Shown here: positions 41,645-51,158 of the stretch, in pieces | Position numbering within the stretch: position 1 is the stretch's first letter | How the letters are laid out: each line of letters begins with the position of its first letter | Assembly (NCBI RefSeq): GCF_013297935.1 | Contig: NZ_JAAFIX010000003.1 | Location: forward strand, 186,001 to 250,000 | Reading direction: 5' to 3' | Origin: Rhodoferax sp. | GTDB taxonomy: Bacteria > Pseudomonadota > Gammaproteobacteria > Burkholderiales > Burkholderiaceae_C | Length of the DNA: 64,000 nucleotides | Position numbers and translations under genes: made by a program | The notes under the pieces: generated by a model | Told to the model about the DNA's origin: nothing | Seen by the model: the letters and a program-made list of their open reading frames with translations, nothing else | Databases searched by the model: none

Positions 41645-43093
41645 TTAACGGCCGTACACATCCTCAAAACGCACGATGTCGTCCTCGCCGAGATAGCTAC
41701 CCGACTGCACCTCAATCATCTCCAGCGCCAGCTTGCCGGGGTTTTCCAAGCGGTGGGTAGTGCCCAGCGGGATATAGGTTGACTCGTTCTCAGACAGCAA
41801 TAGCGTTTTCTCACCCACCGTTACCTTGGCAGTGCCGCTCACCACAATCCAATGCTCCGCACGATGGTGGTGCATTTGCAGCGACAACGCGGCCCCTGGC
41901 TTGACCACGATGCGCTTCACCTGGAAGCGGTCGCCATGGTCAATGCTGTCGTACCAGCCCCATGGGCGGAACACCTTGCGGTGCGCCTGACCTTCACTGC
42001 GGCCTGCCTGCTTGAGGCGGTCCACAATTTTCTTCACGTCTTGGGTTTTGTTTTTATGGGCAACCAGAATCGCATCGGCCGTCTCCACCACAATCAAATC
42101 ATCCACGCCCACACACGCAATGAGGCGGCCTTCCGAGAGGGCCAAGGTATTGCGACTGTCCTGCATCAACACATCGCCCTGCGCCACATTGCCGTCAGAG
42201 TCCTTGGGCAGCACGTTCCACAAAGCCTCCCAAGCACCCACATCCGACCAACCTGCAGACAGGGGAATTACCACACCTGTGGGCAACCCCGCCACCGCAG
42301 CCCCACCTTGGCCCGCCAGGCGCTCCATCACGGCATAGTCGATCGAGTCGCTGGGGCAGGCACTGAAAGCCTCCTTGCCCACCCGCACAAACTCAGCATC
42401 AGTGCTGCCCTGGCTCCAGGCCGTGTCACAGGCCTTGGCAATGTCAGGACGGCAGCGCTCCATGGCCGCCAGCCACACCGAAGCCTTCATCATGAACAAG
42501 CCGCTGTTCCATGAGTAAGTGCCTTCTGCCAGGTACGCCTGTGCGGTCTGCAAATCAGGCTTCTCCACAAAACGGGCAATCTGCTTGGCACCCTCGGCGT
42601 CAAACGCATCGCCGGACTGGATGTAGCCATAGCCTGTTTCGGGCGCATCCGGCGTAATGCCAAAAGTCACCACCGCACCCTCGTGCGCCAGGCGGGCACC
42701 CTTCACCACCGCAGCGCGGAACGCGGCGCCGTCCATGATCACATGGTCGGCCGGCATCACCAGCAGCACAGGATCTGCTCCGTTTTTAATAGCGGCTCGC
42801 GCAGCAATCGTCAGGGCTGGAGCCGTATTTCTCCCCAAAGGCTCTAACACAACCGTGCCCGGCTTGCCCATCAAGCGCATCTGCTCCGCAATCACAAAGC
42901 GGTACTCTTCGTTGCACACCACCATGGGCGGCGCTAACTCCACACCCGCAATACCTTCCACACGGCGCACGGTGGCCTGCAGCAAAGAGTCTTCGCCAAT
43001 CAAAGGCAGCAACTGCTTGGGGTACTTTTCCCGCGACAAAGGCCACAAACGGGTGCCGGAGCCACCGGACAAAACAACAGGTTGAATCAACAT
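41645..43093 (-). CDS. manC: Mannose-1-phosphate guanylyltransferase/mannose-6-phosphate isomerase (bifunctional)
   Basis: PVVLSGGSGTRLWPLSREKYPKQ...RPWGWYDSIDHGDRFQVKRIVVKPGAALSLQMHHHRAEHW. Confidence 0.96.
   Translation of the reverse strand: MLIQPVVLSGGSGTRLWPLSREKYPKQLLPLIGEDSLLQATVRRVEGIAGVELAPPMVVCNEEYRFVIAEQMRLMGKPGTVVLEPLGRNTAPALTIAARAAIKNGADPVLLVMPADHVIMDGAAFRAAVVKGARLAHEGAVVTFGITPDAPETGYGYIQSGDAFDAEGAKQIARFVEKPDLQTAQAYLAEGTYSWNSGLFMMKASVWLAAMERCRPDIAKACDTAWSQGSTDAEFVRVGKEAFSACPSDSIDYAVMERLAGQGGAAVAGLPTGVVIPLSAGWSDVGAWEALWNVLPKDSDGNVAQGDVLMQDSRNTLALSEGRLIACVGVDDLIVVETADAILVAHKNKTQDVKKIVDRLKQAGRSEGQAHRKVFRPWGWYDSIDHGDRFQVKRIVVKPGAALSLQMHHHRAEHWIVVSGTAKVTVGEKTLLLSENESTYIPLGTTHRLENPGKLALEMIEVQSGSYLGEDDIVRFEDVYGR
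42775..42819 (-). repeat. 45-bp dispersed element-like, copy E8 (inside manC)
   Basis: Minus strand CAGCCCTGACGATTGCTGCGCGAGCCGCTATTAAAAACGGAGCAG. Confidence 0.6.
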
Positions 43094-43117
43094 AATTGAA
43101 CTTTCTAAATTAAAAAA

Positions 43118-44221
43118 TCAGGCCCGGGCATCGCCCCAGCGCATGCGGGAGGTGTCATCCCCTGCGTACAGCGTTTCGCCATGCCGATTCACGCAATAGT
43201 GACGCGACACAATCATTTCGTGAAAATGCATATCCGGCGCAATGCGGGTGTACTCAAACAAAATGCCGCGGGTAATGCGTGCGCCCGAGCGGATCACGCT
43301 CCCATGCCCGATCCAAGCCGGACCAATGATGGTGGCGCCCTCTTCAATCTTTACACTCGAGCCGATGTACACCGGCCCCTCAATCCGCACCTTGTCCCAG
43401 GGAATATTAGTGTTGAGCCCCACCCACACACCGGGTTTGACCTCTTTACCGGGCATGGGCATGTTTTCGACCTCGCCCTTGAGCACCCGCTGCAACACAG
43501 TCCAGTAGTCGCTCACGCGGCCGATATCAATCCAATTGAAAGGCCGGTTCTGCACAAAAAACGGCGACCCGTCTTCCGCCAGTTGTGGAAACAACTCAGA
43601 ACCAATGTCGTACACACTCCCCTTGGGCACCTTCTCCAAAATTTCGGGCTCAAAAATGTAAATGCCCGTGCTGGCCAGTGTGGACTTGGCATCCTCCGGC
43701 TTGGGCTTTTCTTGAAAAGAGCGAATCCGCCCATCTTCGTCAGCCACCACCATGCCGTAGTTTTGCACCTCTTGGAGGGGCACTTCCAGCGCCACCACAC
43801 TGGCCAAAGCCCCTTTGGCTTTGTGTTCGGCAATCGCCGCAGTAACGTCCAGGTCGATCAAGGCATCGCCACAAAGCACCAAGGTGGTCTCATCGAAAAA
43901 ACCGCTGAAATCCTGAATGCGCCGCATGCCACCGGCCGAACCCATAGGCCGCGGCAAAATGTCGCCGTGCTCCCGCACACCTTCATAAGAATAGGCAATC
44001 TCCACGCCCCAGCGGCTGCCATCTCCAAAGTACTGCTCAATCCGCTGGTGGTGGTACGCCACGTTGACGATGATCTCGCGGATACCGTGCCGCGCTAGAT
44101 GCTCAATCAGGTACTCCATGACCGGCTTGCCCAAAATGGGCACCATCGGCTTGGGCAAGTCTTTGGTCAGTGGTCGAACCCGTGTCCCTTGGCCTGCGGC
44201 CAAGATCATTCCTTTTGCCAT
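43118..44221 (-). CDS. Sugar nucleotidyltransferase (mannose-1-P guanylyltransferase-like, with beta-helix C-terminal domain)
   Basis: MAKGMILAAGQGTRVRPLTKDLPKPMVPILGKPVMEYLIEHL. Confidence 0.9.
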   Translation of the reverse strand: MAKGMILAAGQGTRVRPLTKDLPKPMVPILGKPVMEYLIEHLARHGIREIIVNVAYHHQRIEQYFGDGSRWGVEIAYSYEGVREHGDILPRPMGSAGGMRRIQDFSGFFDETTLVLCGDALIDLDVTAAIAEHKAKGALASVVALEVPLQEVQNYGMVVADEDGRIRSFQEKPKPEDAKSTLASTGIYIFEPEILEKVPKGSVYDIGSELFPQLAEDGSPFFVQNRPFNWIDIGRVSDYWTVLQRVLKGEVENMPMPGKEVKPGVWVGLNTNIPWDKVRIEGPVYIGSSVKIEEGATIIGPAWIGHGSVIRSGARITRGILFEYTRIAPDMHFHEMIVSRHYCVNRHGETLYAGDDTSRMRWGDARA

Positions 44222-44390
44222 TTTTCCTCCCTTTCCCCTCAATGCCCGGTCATCGCGAGCAAGTTTCAGACAACAAAAGTGTACGCGCACAGGGCATAGC
44301 TCCTTGAAACTACGGTTTGTACAAAAACACCCTTGGTGGCACCGGACGTGTCGGCAACACGCCGAATTTGCCTGACAAAAAACGCCTTCA

Positions 44391-44410
44391 AGTGTGAATT
44401 AATTCACACT
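44391..44410. promoter_or_regulatory. Perfect 20-bp CRP-like palindrome
   Basis: AGTGTGAATTAATTCACACT contains TGTGA-N6-TCACA. Confidence 0.7.
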
Positions 44411-44426
44411 CCCCACAACGAGTAGT

Positions 44427-44454
44427 CCAAACGGGCTCAGATTCACCCGTTTGG
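44427..44454. promoter_or_regulatory. Perfect 9-bp inverted repeat upstream of epsA
   Basis: CCAAACGGG-N10-CCCGTTTGG. Confidence 0.55.
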
Positions 44455-44539
44455 GGGATGTGCTTGGCTAAATAGACTGTTTACCATCGCGCACTTGTTC
44501 AAACACTAGCAGTAACCCTCGGTTATTTTGTTACCCGCC

Positions 44540-45343
44540 ATGCCCCTTCTGCCCTCGCTTTCCATCGAGGATCTCCATCACTACCACCGCGTGGTTACCC
44601 ACTCGGTGGAAGTGCGCAGCCATTTCGACATGCTGATCTGGTTGCAAGGGGACATGCAAAAGTACCTGCCGCACGACATTCTCATCGCCGCCTGGGGCGA
44701 CTTCGCCACCGGTCCTGTGCAGCACGACATTATTTCGGCCATGTCCGGCGTGCGCTCCCATGCCGCAGAGGCCGAGTCTGTATCCCCGCTGATGATGAGC
44801 CTCTTCAAGCGCTGGGCCGAATTCGGCAAAAAACCCTTCAGCCTGAATGCAGGGCAAACCGGCTTCTCCCTCGACGAACTTGGCCTGAAAAGTGCTTTAA
44901 GTGGTGCATTGCTCAAAATGCGCAGCGCCACCATCCACGGGATTTCCGACGAACGCGGCAGCCACGACTGTGTGTATGTCGTATTCAGCGCACGGCAGCA
45001 GTACACCGACCGGGAGCGAAACGCCATGGCCATGGTTATGCCTTACATCGACACCGCACTGCGCCAAGTCGAGCACCTGCCCCACCAGGCAGGCACCACA
45101 ACGCCTCCGCCAGCCCTGACAACAACAGAAACAAAGTTACCGGAACCTGATGTCCTCACCGAGCGTGAGTCCGAAATCCTGAAGTGGGTCGCCCTGGGCA
45201 AAACCAACCCCGAAATCGGCAGCATCCTCGACATTAGCGCCTTCACCGTCAAAAACCACATGCAGCGCGTCTTTAAAAAGTTGGATGTCTCCAACCGCGC
45301 CCAAGCCGTCGGCAAGTTCAGGGCGTGGGTGAACCATGTCTAA
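44540..45343 (+). CDS. epsA: LuxR-type regulator, EpsA family (XrtB/PEP-CTERM-associated)
   Basis: C-terminal HTH LTERESEILKWVALGKTNPEIGSILDISAFTVKNHMQRVFKKLDVSNRAQAV; position in eps locus. Confidence 0.88.
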   Translation: MPLLPSLSIEDLHHYHRVVTHSVEVRSHFDMLIWLQGDMQKYLPHDILIAAWGDFATGPVQHDIISAMSGVRSHAAEAESVSPLMMSLFKRWAEFGKKPFSLNAGQTGFSLDELGLKSALSGALLKMRSATIHGISDERGSHDCVYVVFSARQQYTDRERNAMAMVMPYIDTALRQVEHLPHQAGTTTPPPALTTTETKLPEPDVLTERESEILKWVALGKTNPEIGSILDISAFTVKNHMQRVFKKLDVSNRAQAVGKFRAWVNHV

Positions 45344-46757
45344 AGCCCACGTCACCTTTTCCGCTGCCGAATTCAACCGCGGCAACGAACATGTCACGCT
45401 CGGGCGCGACAACCTGCTGGGCATTTTGGAAACCTGCCTGTGCCCCGCCGCGCTGGTGGGCTCGCTGTGGGTGCTGGCCTATTGGTTCGAAGGCGATATT
45501 CCTCCCGCCTATCTGCTGCTGGCTGTGCTGACCTTTGCTCTCACCTTCCCCGGTGAGCCCCGGCTTCAAGCCTCCAAAGCCGGCAGCCTGCTCGATATTT
45601 GCCTCAACTGGATCTGGATCTCCGGGCTACTCGGCCTTACCGGCTACGCCACTGGCTATATCAAGCAGTTTGATCTGCAAGCCCTCACCGCTTGGCTATG
45701 GGTGGCCCCTGCCACCGAAGTCGCCCTCACACTGGGCTTGCGCCTAGCGGCTCCCGTCATCATCAGCCTGCAAGGCCCCAAGCAGCGCGCCCTGATCGTC
45801 GGCATGAACGAGCAAGGCCTGGCCCTGGCCGACAAACTCAAAGACTCTCCGTACTCCCGCCTAGAGCTTGCCGGTTTTGTAGACAGCCGCAGCACCGAGC
45901 GCCTGAGCGCCAGCGCCCCCTACCCGCTGCTGGGCAAGCTCGACCAGTTGGCCACGATTGCCAAGCACGACCGCATTCAGGTCATTTACCTGTCGTTGCC
46001 CATGGCGTCGCAGCCCCGCATCCTGCACATCCTGGACGAACTCAAAGACACCACCGCATCTATTTACTTTGTGCCCGACATGTTCGTGACCGACCTCATC
46101 CAAGGTCAACCCAGCGCGGTGTGCGGCATGCCGGTTATCTCGGTGTGCGAAACCCCGTTCCGTGGCGCCAATGGCGTAGTCAAACGCCTGAGTGACATTG
46201 TGTTTTCGCTCGGCATCCTCACGCTCATTGCCCCTGTGCTGCTGGCCATTGCCGCAGCCGTCAAATACACCTCGCCGGGTCCGGTGATCTTCAAGCAACG
46301 GCGCTATGGCCTCGATGGCGAAGAAATTCTGGTCTACAAATTCCGCTCCATGAGCGTCACCGAAGACGGCGGTACCGTAACCCAAGCCACCAAAAACGAC
46401 AGCCGCATCACCCCGCTGGGCGCGTTTTTGCGCAAAACGTCGCTCGACGAGCTCCCCCAGTTCATCAACGTGCTTCAGGGTCGCATGAGCATCGTGGGCC
46501 CACGCCCGCACGCCGTTGCCCACAATGAGCTGTATCGCAAGCTCATTAAGGGCTACATGGTGCGCCACAAGGTCAAACCGGGCATTACCGGCTGGGCGCA
46601 AGTCAACGGCTACCGCGGCGAAACCGACACACTCGAAAAAATGCAAGGCCGTATCGACTACGACCTGGACTACCTGCGCAACTGGACCCTGCGGCTGGAC
46701 ATTCACATCATCCTGCGCACCGTGCGCCTGGTGGCCAAAGACCAACAGGCCTACTGA
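45336..46757 (+). CDS. Undecaprenyl-phosphate sugar phosphotransferase (polyprenyl glycosylphosphotransferase)
   Basis: FKQRRYGLDGEEILVYKFRSMSV...GRMSIVGPRPHAVAHNE...VKPGITGWAQVNGYRGET. Confidence 0.95.
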   Translation: MSKAHVTFSAAEFNRGNEHVTLGRDNLLGILETCLCPAALVGSLWVLAYWFEGDIPPAYLLLAVLTFALTFPGEPRLQASKAGSLLDICLNWIWISGLLGLTGYATGYIKQFDLQALTAWLWVAPATEVALTLGLRLAAPVIISLQGPKQRALIVGMNEQGLALADKLKDSPYSRLELAGFVDSRSTERLSASAPYPLLGKLDQLATIAKHDRIQVIYLSLPMASQPRILHILDELKDTTASIYFVPDMFVTDLIQGQPSAVCGMPVISVCETPFRGANGVVKRLSDIVFSLGILTLIAPVLLAIAAAVKYTSPGPVIFKQRRYGLDGEEILVYKFRSMSVTEDGGTVTQATKNDSRITPLGAFLRKTSLDELPQFINVLQGRMSIVGPRPHAVAHNELYRKLIKGYMVRHKVKPGITGWAQVNGYRGETDTLEKMQGRIDYDLDYLRNWTLRLDIHIILRTVRLVAKDQQAY

Positions 46758-46760
46758 AAC

Positions 46761-47960
46761 ATGCGCACACTCCATACCCTCTTGCCGGCAGGTCTGGCAT
46801 TTCTGGCCACGTCTGCCGCACTGGCGCAGCAAGACCCGCTCACCCTGAGCGCCGGCTACACCCTGCAATCGGACAGCAACCTGTTCCGCCTGCCGGCTAC
46901 CGCCAACGTGCAGGCACTCACCGGGCAAAGCAGCGCTGCAGAAACCATTGGCGTCACCACTTTAGGCCTGGGCTTCAACACCCGCCAAAGCCTGCAGACG
47001 CTGGCAGTCAACCTCAACCTGGTGGACTACCGCTACCTGAACTTCAGCTACCTCAGCTTCACTGCCAACAACTACAACGCCGCTTGGCAATGGGCCGTCA
47101 CCCCACGGGTGACCGGCACTTTCAGCACCGACCGCAAAGAAACGCTCAATAGCTTTTCCGACTTCACAGGCTACCGCCAACGCAACCAACGGCTCGACAC
47201 CACCACCCGCTTCGACGCCGCCTACCAGCTCGACGGCCCCTGGCGCCTGATTGCCGGCACCAGCACCACCCGCCAAGAAAACCAGCTCACGCAGGTCACA
47301 GGTAGCGACTTCACTACCAACGCCGCAGACGCTGGTGTGCGCTACCTGTTTGCCTCCGGCAGCACCCTGAGTTACCAACTGCGCACCAACAACGGCAGCT
47401 ACTTGAACCGCACTGTGCCCAACACCAGTGCGCTAGACGACCAATTCACCCAACTCGACAACGACCTGCGCCTACGCTGGGCCCTCGGTGGCGGCAGCGC
47501 GGTCAACGCCCACCTGACCCACATCAACCGCACCCACCCCCGCTACGGCGAGCGTGACTACAACGGGTTTAACTTCGGCGCCGGTGTCGACTGGGCCCTG
47601 AGCGGCAAAACCAGCCTCAGCACCAGCTTCAGCCACACGCTCGATGCCTACGCCGCCAACAACAGCAACTACAGCAGCACCGACAAAATCAGCGTGTCTG
47701 CCGGCTGGCAAATCAGCCCCAAAGTTGGTTTGCGCCTGAAAAACGACTGGGCCCAGCGCAGCTACCTGGGCAGCCCCAACACCGCTGTGAGCAGCAACCG
47801 TCAAGACATCACCCGCGACACCACCCTCACCATCAACTGGCAGGCCCACGACCAACTGGCCTTGAGCGCCTCGCTACAAAAAGCCAACCGCGGCGTGAAC
47901 CAAGCCAACCTCGATTACGACAGCACCATGCTGTTCTTTACCGCTCAACTCACTTACTAG
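46761..47960 (+). CDS. epsL: Outer-membrane polysaccharide biosynthesis protein, EpsL family
   Basis: Signal peptide and beta-barrel-like strands; eps locus position. Confidence 0.82.
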   Translation: MRTLHTLLPAGLAFLATSAALAQQDPLTLSAGYTLQSDSNLFRLPATANVQALTGQSSAAETIGVTTLGLGFNTRQSLQTLAVNLNLVDYRYLNFSYLSFTANNYNAAWQWAVTPRVTGTFSTDRKETLNSFSDFTGYRQRNQRLDTTTRFDAAYQLDGPWRLIAGTSTTRQENQLTQVTGSDFTTNAADAGVRYLFASGSTLSYQLRTNNGSYLNRTVPNTSALDDQFTQLDNDLRLRWALGGGSAVNAHLTHINRTHPRYGERDYNGFNFGAGVDWALSGKTSLSTSFSHTLDAYAANNSNYSSTDKISVSAGWQISPKVGLRLKNDWAQRSYLGSPNTAVSSNRQDITRDTTLTINWQAHDQLALSASLQKANRGVNQANLDYDSTMLFFTAQLTY

Positions 47961-47972
47961 CCCCTCATTACC

Positions 47973-48926
47973 ATGAACACCACACGCTTTACCGTCACCC
48001 TGCTGGCTGCTGCCATCACCCTGACCCTGGTCGCCTGCGGCGACAAAGAGGGCAAAAAAGTCGCCACCCAAGTTGCAGCCAAAGTCGGCAGTGAAGAAAT
48101 TTCGGTGCACCAGATCAACCAAGTCCTCAGCCGCACCAACACCGGTGGAGCCAACGCCGAGCAAGTGCAAGCCATGAGCCGCGAAGTGCTGGAAAAACTG
48201 ATCGACCAGCAACTCGCCGTGGAGCAAGCCACCGAAAACAAGCTCCACCGCTCACCCGACGTCGTGTCCCAAATTGAAGCAGCCCGCCGCGACATTCTGG
48301 CCCGCGCCTACATTCAGCAAGTAAGCGCCGGCATTGCCAAGCCCACTGTCGAAGACGCTAAAAAATACTATGCCGAGCACCCCCAGTTGTTCAGCGAGCG
48401 CCGCATCTTCAATGTGCAAGAAATCGTGACCCCCAACGTCGCAGGCGTCGCCAACACCCTCAAGGGCCTGGTCGCAGCCGGCAAAAGCGCAGAAGACATC
48501 GCCGCTGCGCTCAAGGCCCAAAACATCCAGTTCAACGGCGGCAGCGCCACGCGTGCCGCAGAGCAAATTCCGCTGGACGTGTTGCCCAAAATTCATGCCC
48601 TGAAAGACGGCCAGGCCACCGTCATTGAAGCCCCCCAAGCCATCACCATGGTGCGCGTGGTGTCCTCGCAGCAAGCAGCAGTGCCAGAAGCTTCTGCCCT
48701 GCCCCGTATTGAGCAGTTTTTGACCAACCAGCGCGCAGGCGAAGCCGTGGCCACCAACCTCAAGCAGCTGCGCAGCAACACCAAAATCAGCTACATGGGC
48801 GAATTTGACAAAGGTACCGCCCCCGCAACGGCAGCTGCTGCGGCCCCTGCCGAACCCGTATTGGCCCCAGCAGTCGAAGACAAAACCAAGTCCGTCATCG
48901 ACAAAGGCGTATCCGGCCTGAAGTGA
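47973..48926 (+). CDS. epsD: EpsD-family peptidyl-prolyl cis-trans isomerase, lipoprotein
   Basis: LTLVACGDKEGKKVATQVAAKVGSEEISVHQINQVLS; SurA/parvulin-like. Confidence 0.88.
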   Translation: MNTTRFTVTLLAAAITLTLVACGDKEGKKVATQVAAKVGSEEISVHQINQVLSRTNTGGANAEQVQAMSREVLEKLIDQQLAVEQATENKLHRSPDVVSQIEAARRDILARAYIQQVSAGIAKPTVEDAKKYYAEHPQLFSERRIFNVQEIVTPNVAGVANTLKGLVAAGKSAEDIAAALKAQNIQFNGGSATRAAEQIPLDVLPKIHALKDGQATVIEAPQAITMVRVVSSQQAAVPEASALPRIEQFLTNQRAGEAVATNLKQLRSNTKISYMGEFDKGTAPATAAAAAPAEPVLAPAVEDKTKSVIDKGVSGLK

Positions 48927-48961
48927 GCGCCCTTACCGCCCGCCCCAACCAGCACCACACC

Positions 48962-49765
48962 ATGCACAAGTTTTTTCAACTCCTGACCGCCGGCCTGCTC
49001 GCCCTAGGCGCACTGACCGCCCACGCTCAAGACGGCAAAGCCGACTACCCCTTGGGCGCGGGCGACACCATCCGCGTGCAGGTTTTCCAGAACCCCGACC
49101 TCACCATCGAAACCCGGGTCTCTGAGAGCGGCATCATCACCTACCCGCTGATCGGTGCGGTACCACTGGGCGGGCTGTCTGTAGCCGCCGCCGAAAAGAA
49201 AATTGCCGATGCGTTGCAGACCGGCGGCTTTATCCAAAAGCCCCAAGTCAACATTGCACTCATCCAGATCCGCGGCAACCAAGTGTCGGTGCTGGGCCAA
49301 GTGGCGCGCCCCGGCCGCTTTCCGCTGGAAACGGTCAACACCCGCCTGAGCGACATGCTGGCTAACGCCGGTGGCGCCACCAACGCGGGCGACGACGTCG
49401 TGGTCGTCACCGGCCTGCGCGATGGCAAGCCCTTCCGCAAAGAGATCGATATTCCCTCGATCTTTTTGGCCGACAACGCCAAAGACAACCTGCTGCTCCA
49501 AGGCGGCGACACCATTTATGTGCACCGCGCACCGGTGTTCTTTATTTATGGTGAAGTGCAGCGCCCCGGCTCGTTTCGGGTAGAGCGCGACATGACCATC
49601 ATGCAAGCCCTGGCCCAAGGCGGTGGGCCCAACGCCCGTGGCTCTGAGAAACGCCTGCGCCTGCACCGCAAGCTGCCCAACGGCGGTTTGCAACAAATCG
49701 AGCCCCAGCTGACCGACGCTGTGCAAGCCAATGACGTGCTCTACGTCAAAGAAAGCATCTTCTAA
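48962..49765 (+). CDS. epsE: Polysaccharide export protein (OPX/Wza-like), EpsE
   Basis: DYPLGAGDTIRVQVFQNPDLTIETRVSESGIITYPLIGAVPLGGL; SLBB-like repeats. Confidence 0.92.
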   Translation: MHKFFQLLTAGLLALGALTAHAQDGKADYPLGAGDTIRVQVFQNPDLTIETRVSESGIITYPLIGAVPLGGLSVAAAEKKIADALQTGGFIQKPQVNIALIQIRGNQVSVLGQVARPGRFPLETVNTRLSDMLANAGGATNAGDDVVVVTGLRDGKPFRKEIDIPSIFLADNAKDNLLLQGGDTIYVHRAPVFFIYGEVQRPGSFRVERDMTIMQALAQGGGPNARGSEKRLRLHRKLPNGGLQQIEPQLTDAVQANDVLYVKESIF

Positions 49766-49781
49766 ACCGGGCCCCCAGACC

Positions 49782-51158
49782 ATGACACTGCAACAATTTC
49801 TGCTGATACTGCGCGCCCGCTGGAAGATCGCCCTACTGGCCTTTGCCCTCACCGTGGCCACCACCGTGGCCGTTAGCCTCTACCTGCCCAAGCAATACAC
49901 CGCCAGCGCTGCGGTGGTGGTGGATGTGAGGTCGCCCGACCCGGTCAGCGGCCTCATGCTGCAAGGCATGATGGCCCCTGGCTACATGGCCACCCAAGTC
50001 GACATCATCAATAGCGACCGTGTCGCACAAGCGGTGGTGAAAAACCTGCGCATGGAAAGCAGCCCCGCAGTGCAAGCCCAATGGCAAGAAGCCACCAAAG
50101 GCAAAGGCCAGCTGCGCGACTGGCTGGCTACCGCTCTGCAACGCAACCTGGACGTGAAGCCCAGCCGCGAGAGCAACGTCATCAACATCAACTACTCCGG
50201 CGCCGACCCCGAGTTTGCCGCTGCGGTAGCCAATGCCTTTGCCCAAGGGTATATGGATGTGAACCTCGACTTGCGCGTCGCCCCCGCCCGCCAGTTTGCA
50301 GCGTTTTTTGAAGAGCAAACCAAAACCGCTCGTGGCCGCCTGGAGGCCGCGCAACAAGCCCTGTCTGACTACCAGCAGGCCAACGGCATTACCTCTGCCG
50401 ACGAGCGCATGGACTTTGAAACCGCCAAGCTCAACGAAACCAGCAGCCAGCTCACCGGTGTGCAAGCCCAGACCACCGACAGCCAAAGCAAACGCCAAAG
50501 CGGCAAAGCCGACACCGTGGCAGAGGTCATGCAAAGCCCGCTGCTCAACGGCCTGAAGGCCGATATTGCCCGCCTGGAAGCCCGCATTACCGAGACCAGC
50601 GGCAACCTCGGCAAAAACCACCCGCAAATTCAGCGCAGCGAAGCCGAGCTGGCCACCCTCAAGGCCCAGCTCGAGGCCGAGACCCGCAAAATCACCACCT
50701 CTATCGACACCACCTACCAGGTGGGCAAGCAGCGCGAGGCGCAATTGCAAGGCGCGCTGGCCGCGCAAAAAGCGCGGGTGTTGCAGCTCAACAAACAGCG
50801 CGATGAGCTCAATGTGCTGCGCCGCGACATTGAGTCCGCGCAGCGCGCATTCGAGATCGTGAGCCAACGCGCCTCGCAAACCAACATTGAGAGCCAAACC
50901 AACCAAACCAATATTGCGGTGCTCAACCCCGCCAGCCCACCGCAAGACCCCTCCAAGCCTCGAGTGTTTATCAATGTGCTGGTATCCGTGTTTTTGGGCA
51001 CGCTGCTGGGCGTTGGCTTGGCTTTGTTGCTGGAGCTGATGAACCGCAAGGTTCGCTCCACGGATGACCTGGTAGAGGCCCTCGAGCTACCAGTGCTGGG
51101 CGCCATTAGCTCGGCATCGGGCATGTTTAAACGCACGGCCATTGGAGTCCGGGCATGA
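49782..51158 (+). CDS. epsF: Chain length determinant protein (Wzz/PCP), EpsF
   Basis: Two TM segments flanking coiled coil; LRARWKIALLAFALTVATTVAVSLYLPKQYTASAAVVV. Confidence 0.92.
   Translation: MTLQQFLLILRARWKIALLAFALTVATTVAVSLYLPKQYTASAAVVVDVRSPDPVSGLMLQGMMAPGYMATQVDIINSDRVAQAVVKNLRMESSPAVQAQWQEATKGKGQLRDWLATALQRNLDVKPSRESNVININYSGADPEFAAAVANAFAQGYMDVNLDLRVAPARQFAAFFEEQTKTARGRLEAAQQALSDYQQANGITSADERMDFETAKLNETSSQLTGVQAQTTDSQSKRQSGKADTVAEVMQSPLLNGLKADIARLEARITETSGNLGKNHPQIQRSEAELATLKAQLEAETRKITTSIDTTYQVGKQREAQLQGALAAQKARVLQLNKQRDELNVLRRDIESAQRAFEIVSQRASQTNIESQTNQTNIAVLNPASPPQDPSKPRVFINVLVSVFLGTLLGVGLALLLELMNRKVRSTDDLVEALELPVLGAISSASGMFKRTAIGVRA

Noticed and set aside
44281-44320. CATAGCTCCTTGAAACTACGG upstream of epsA as an element fragment
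   Set aside because: Resembles only part of copy E2 and block spacing is off; too weak to claim.
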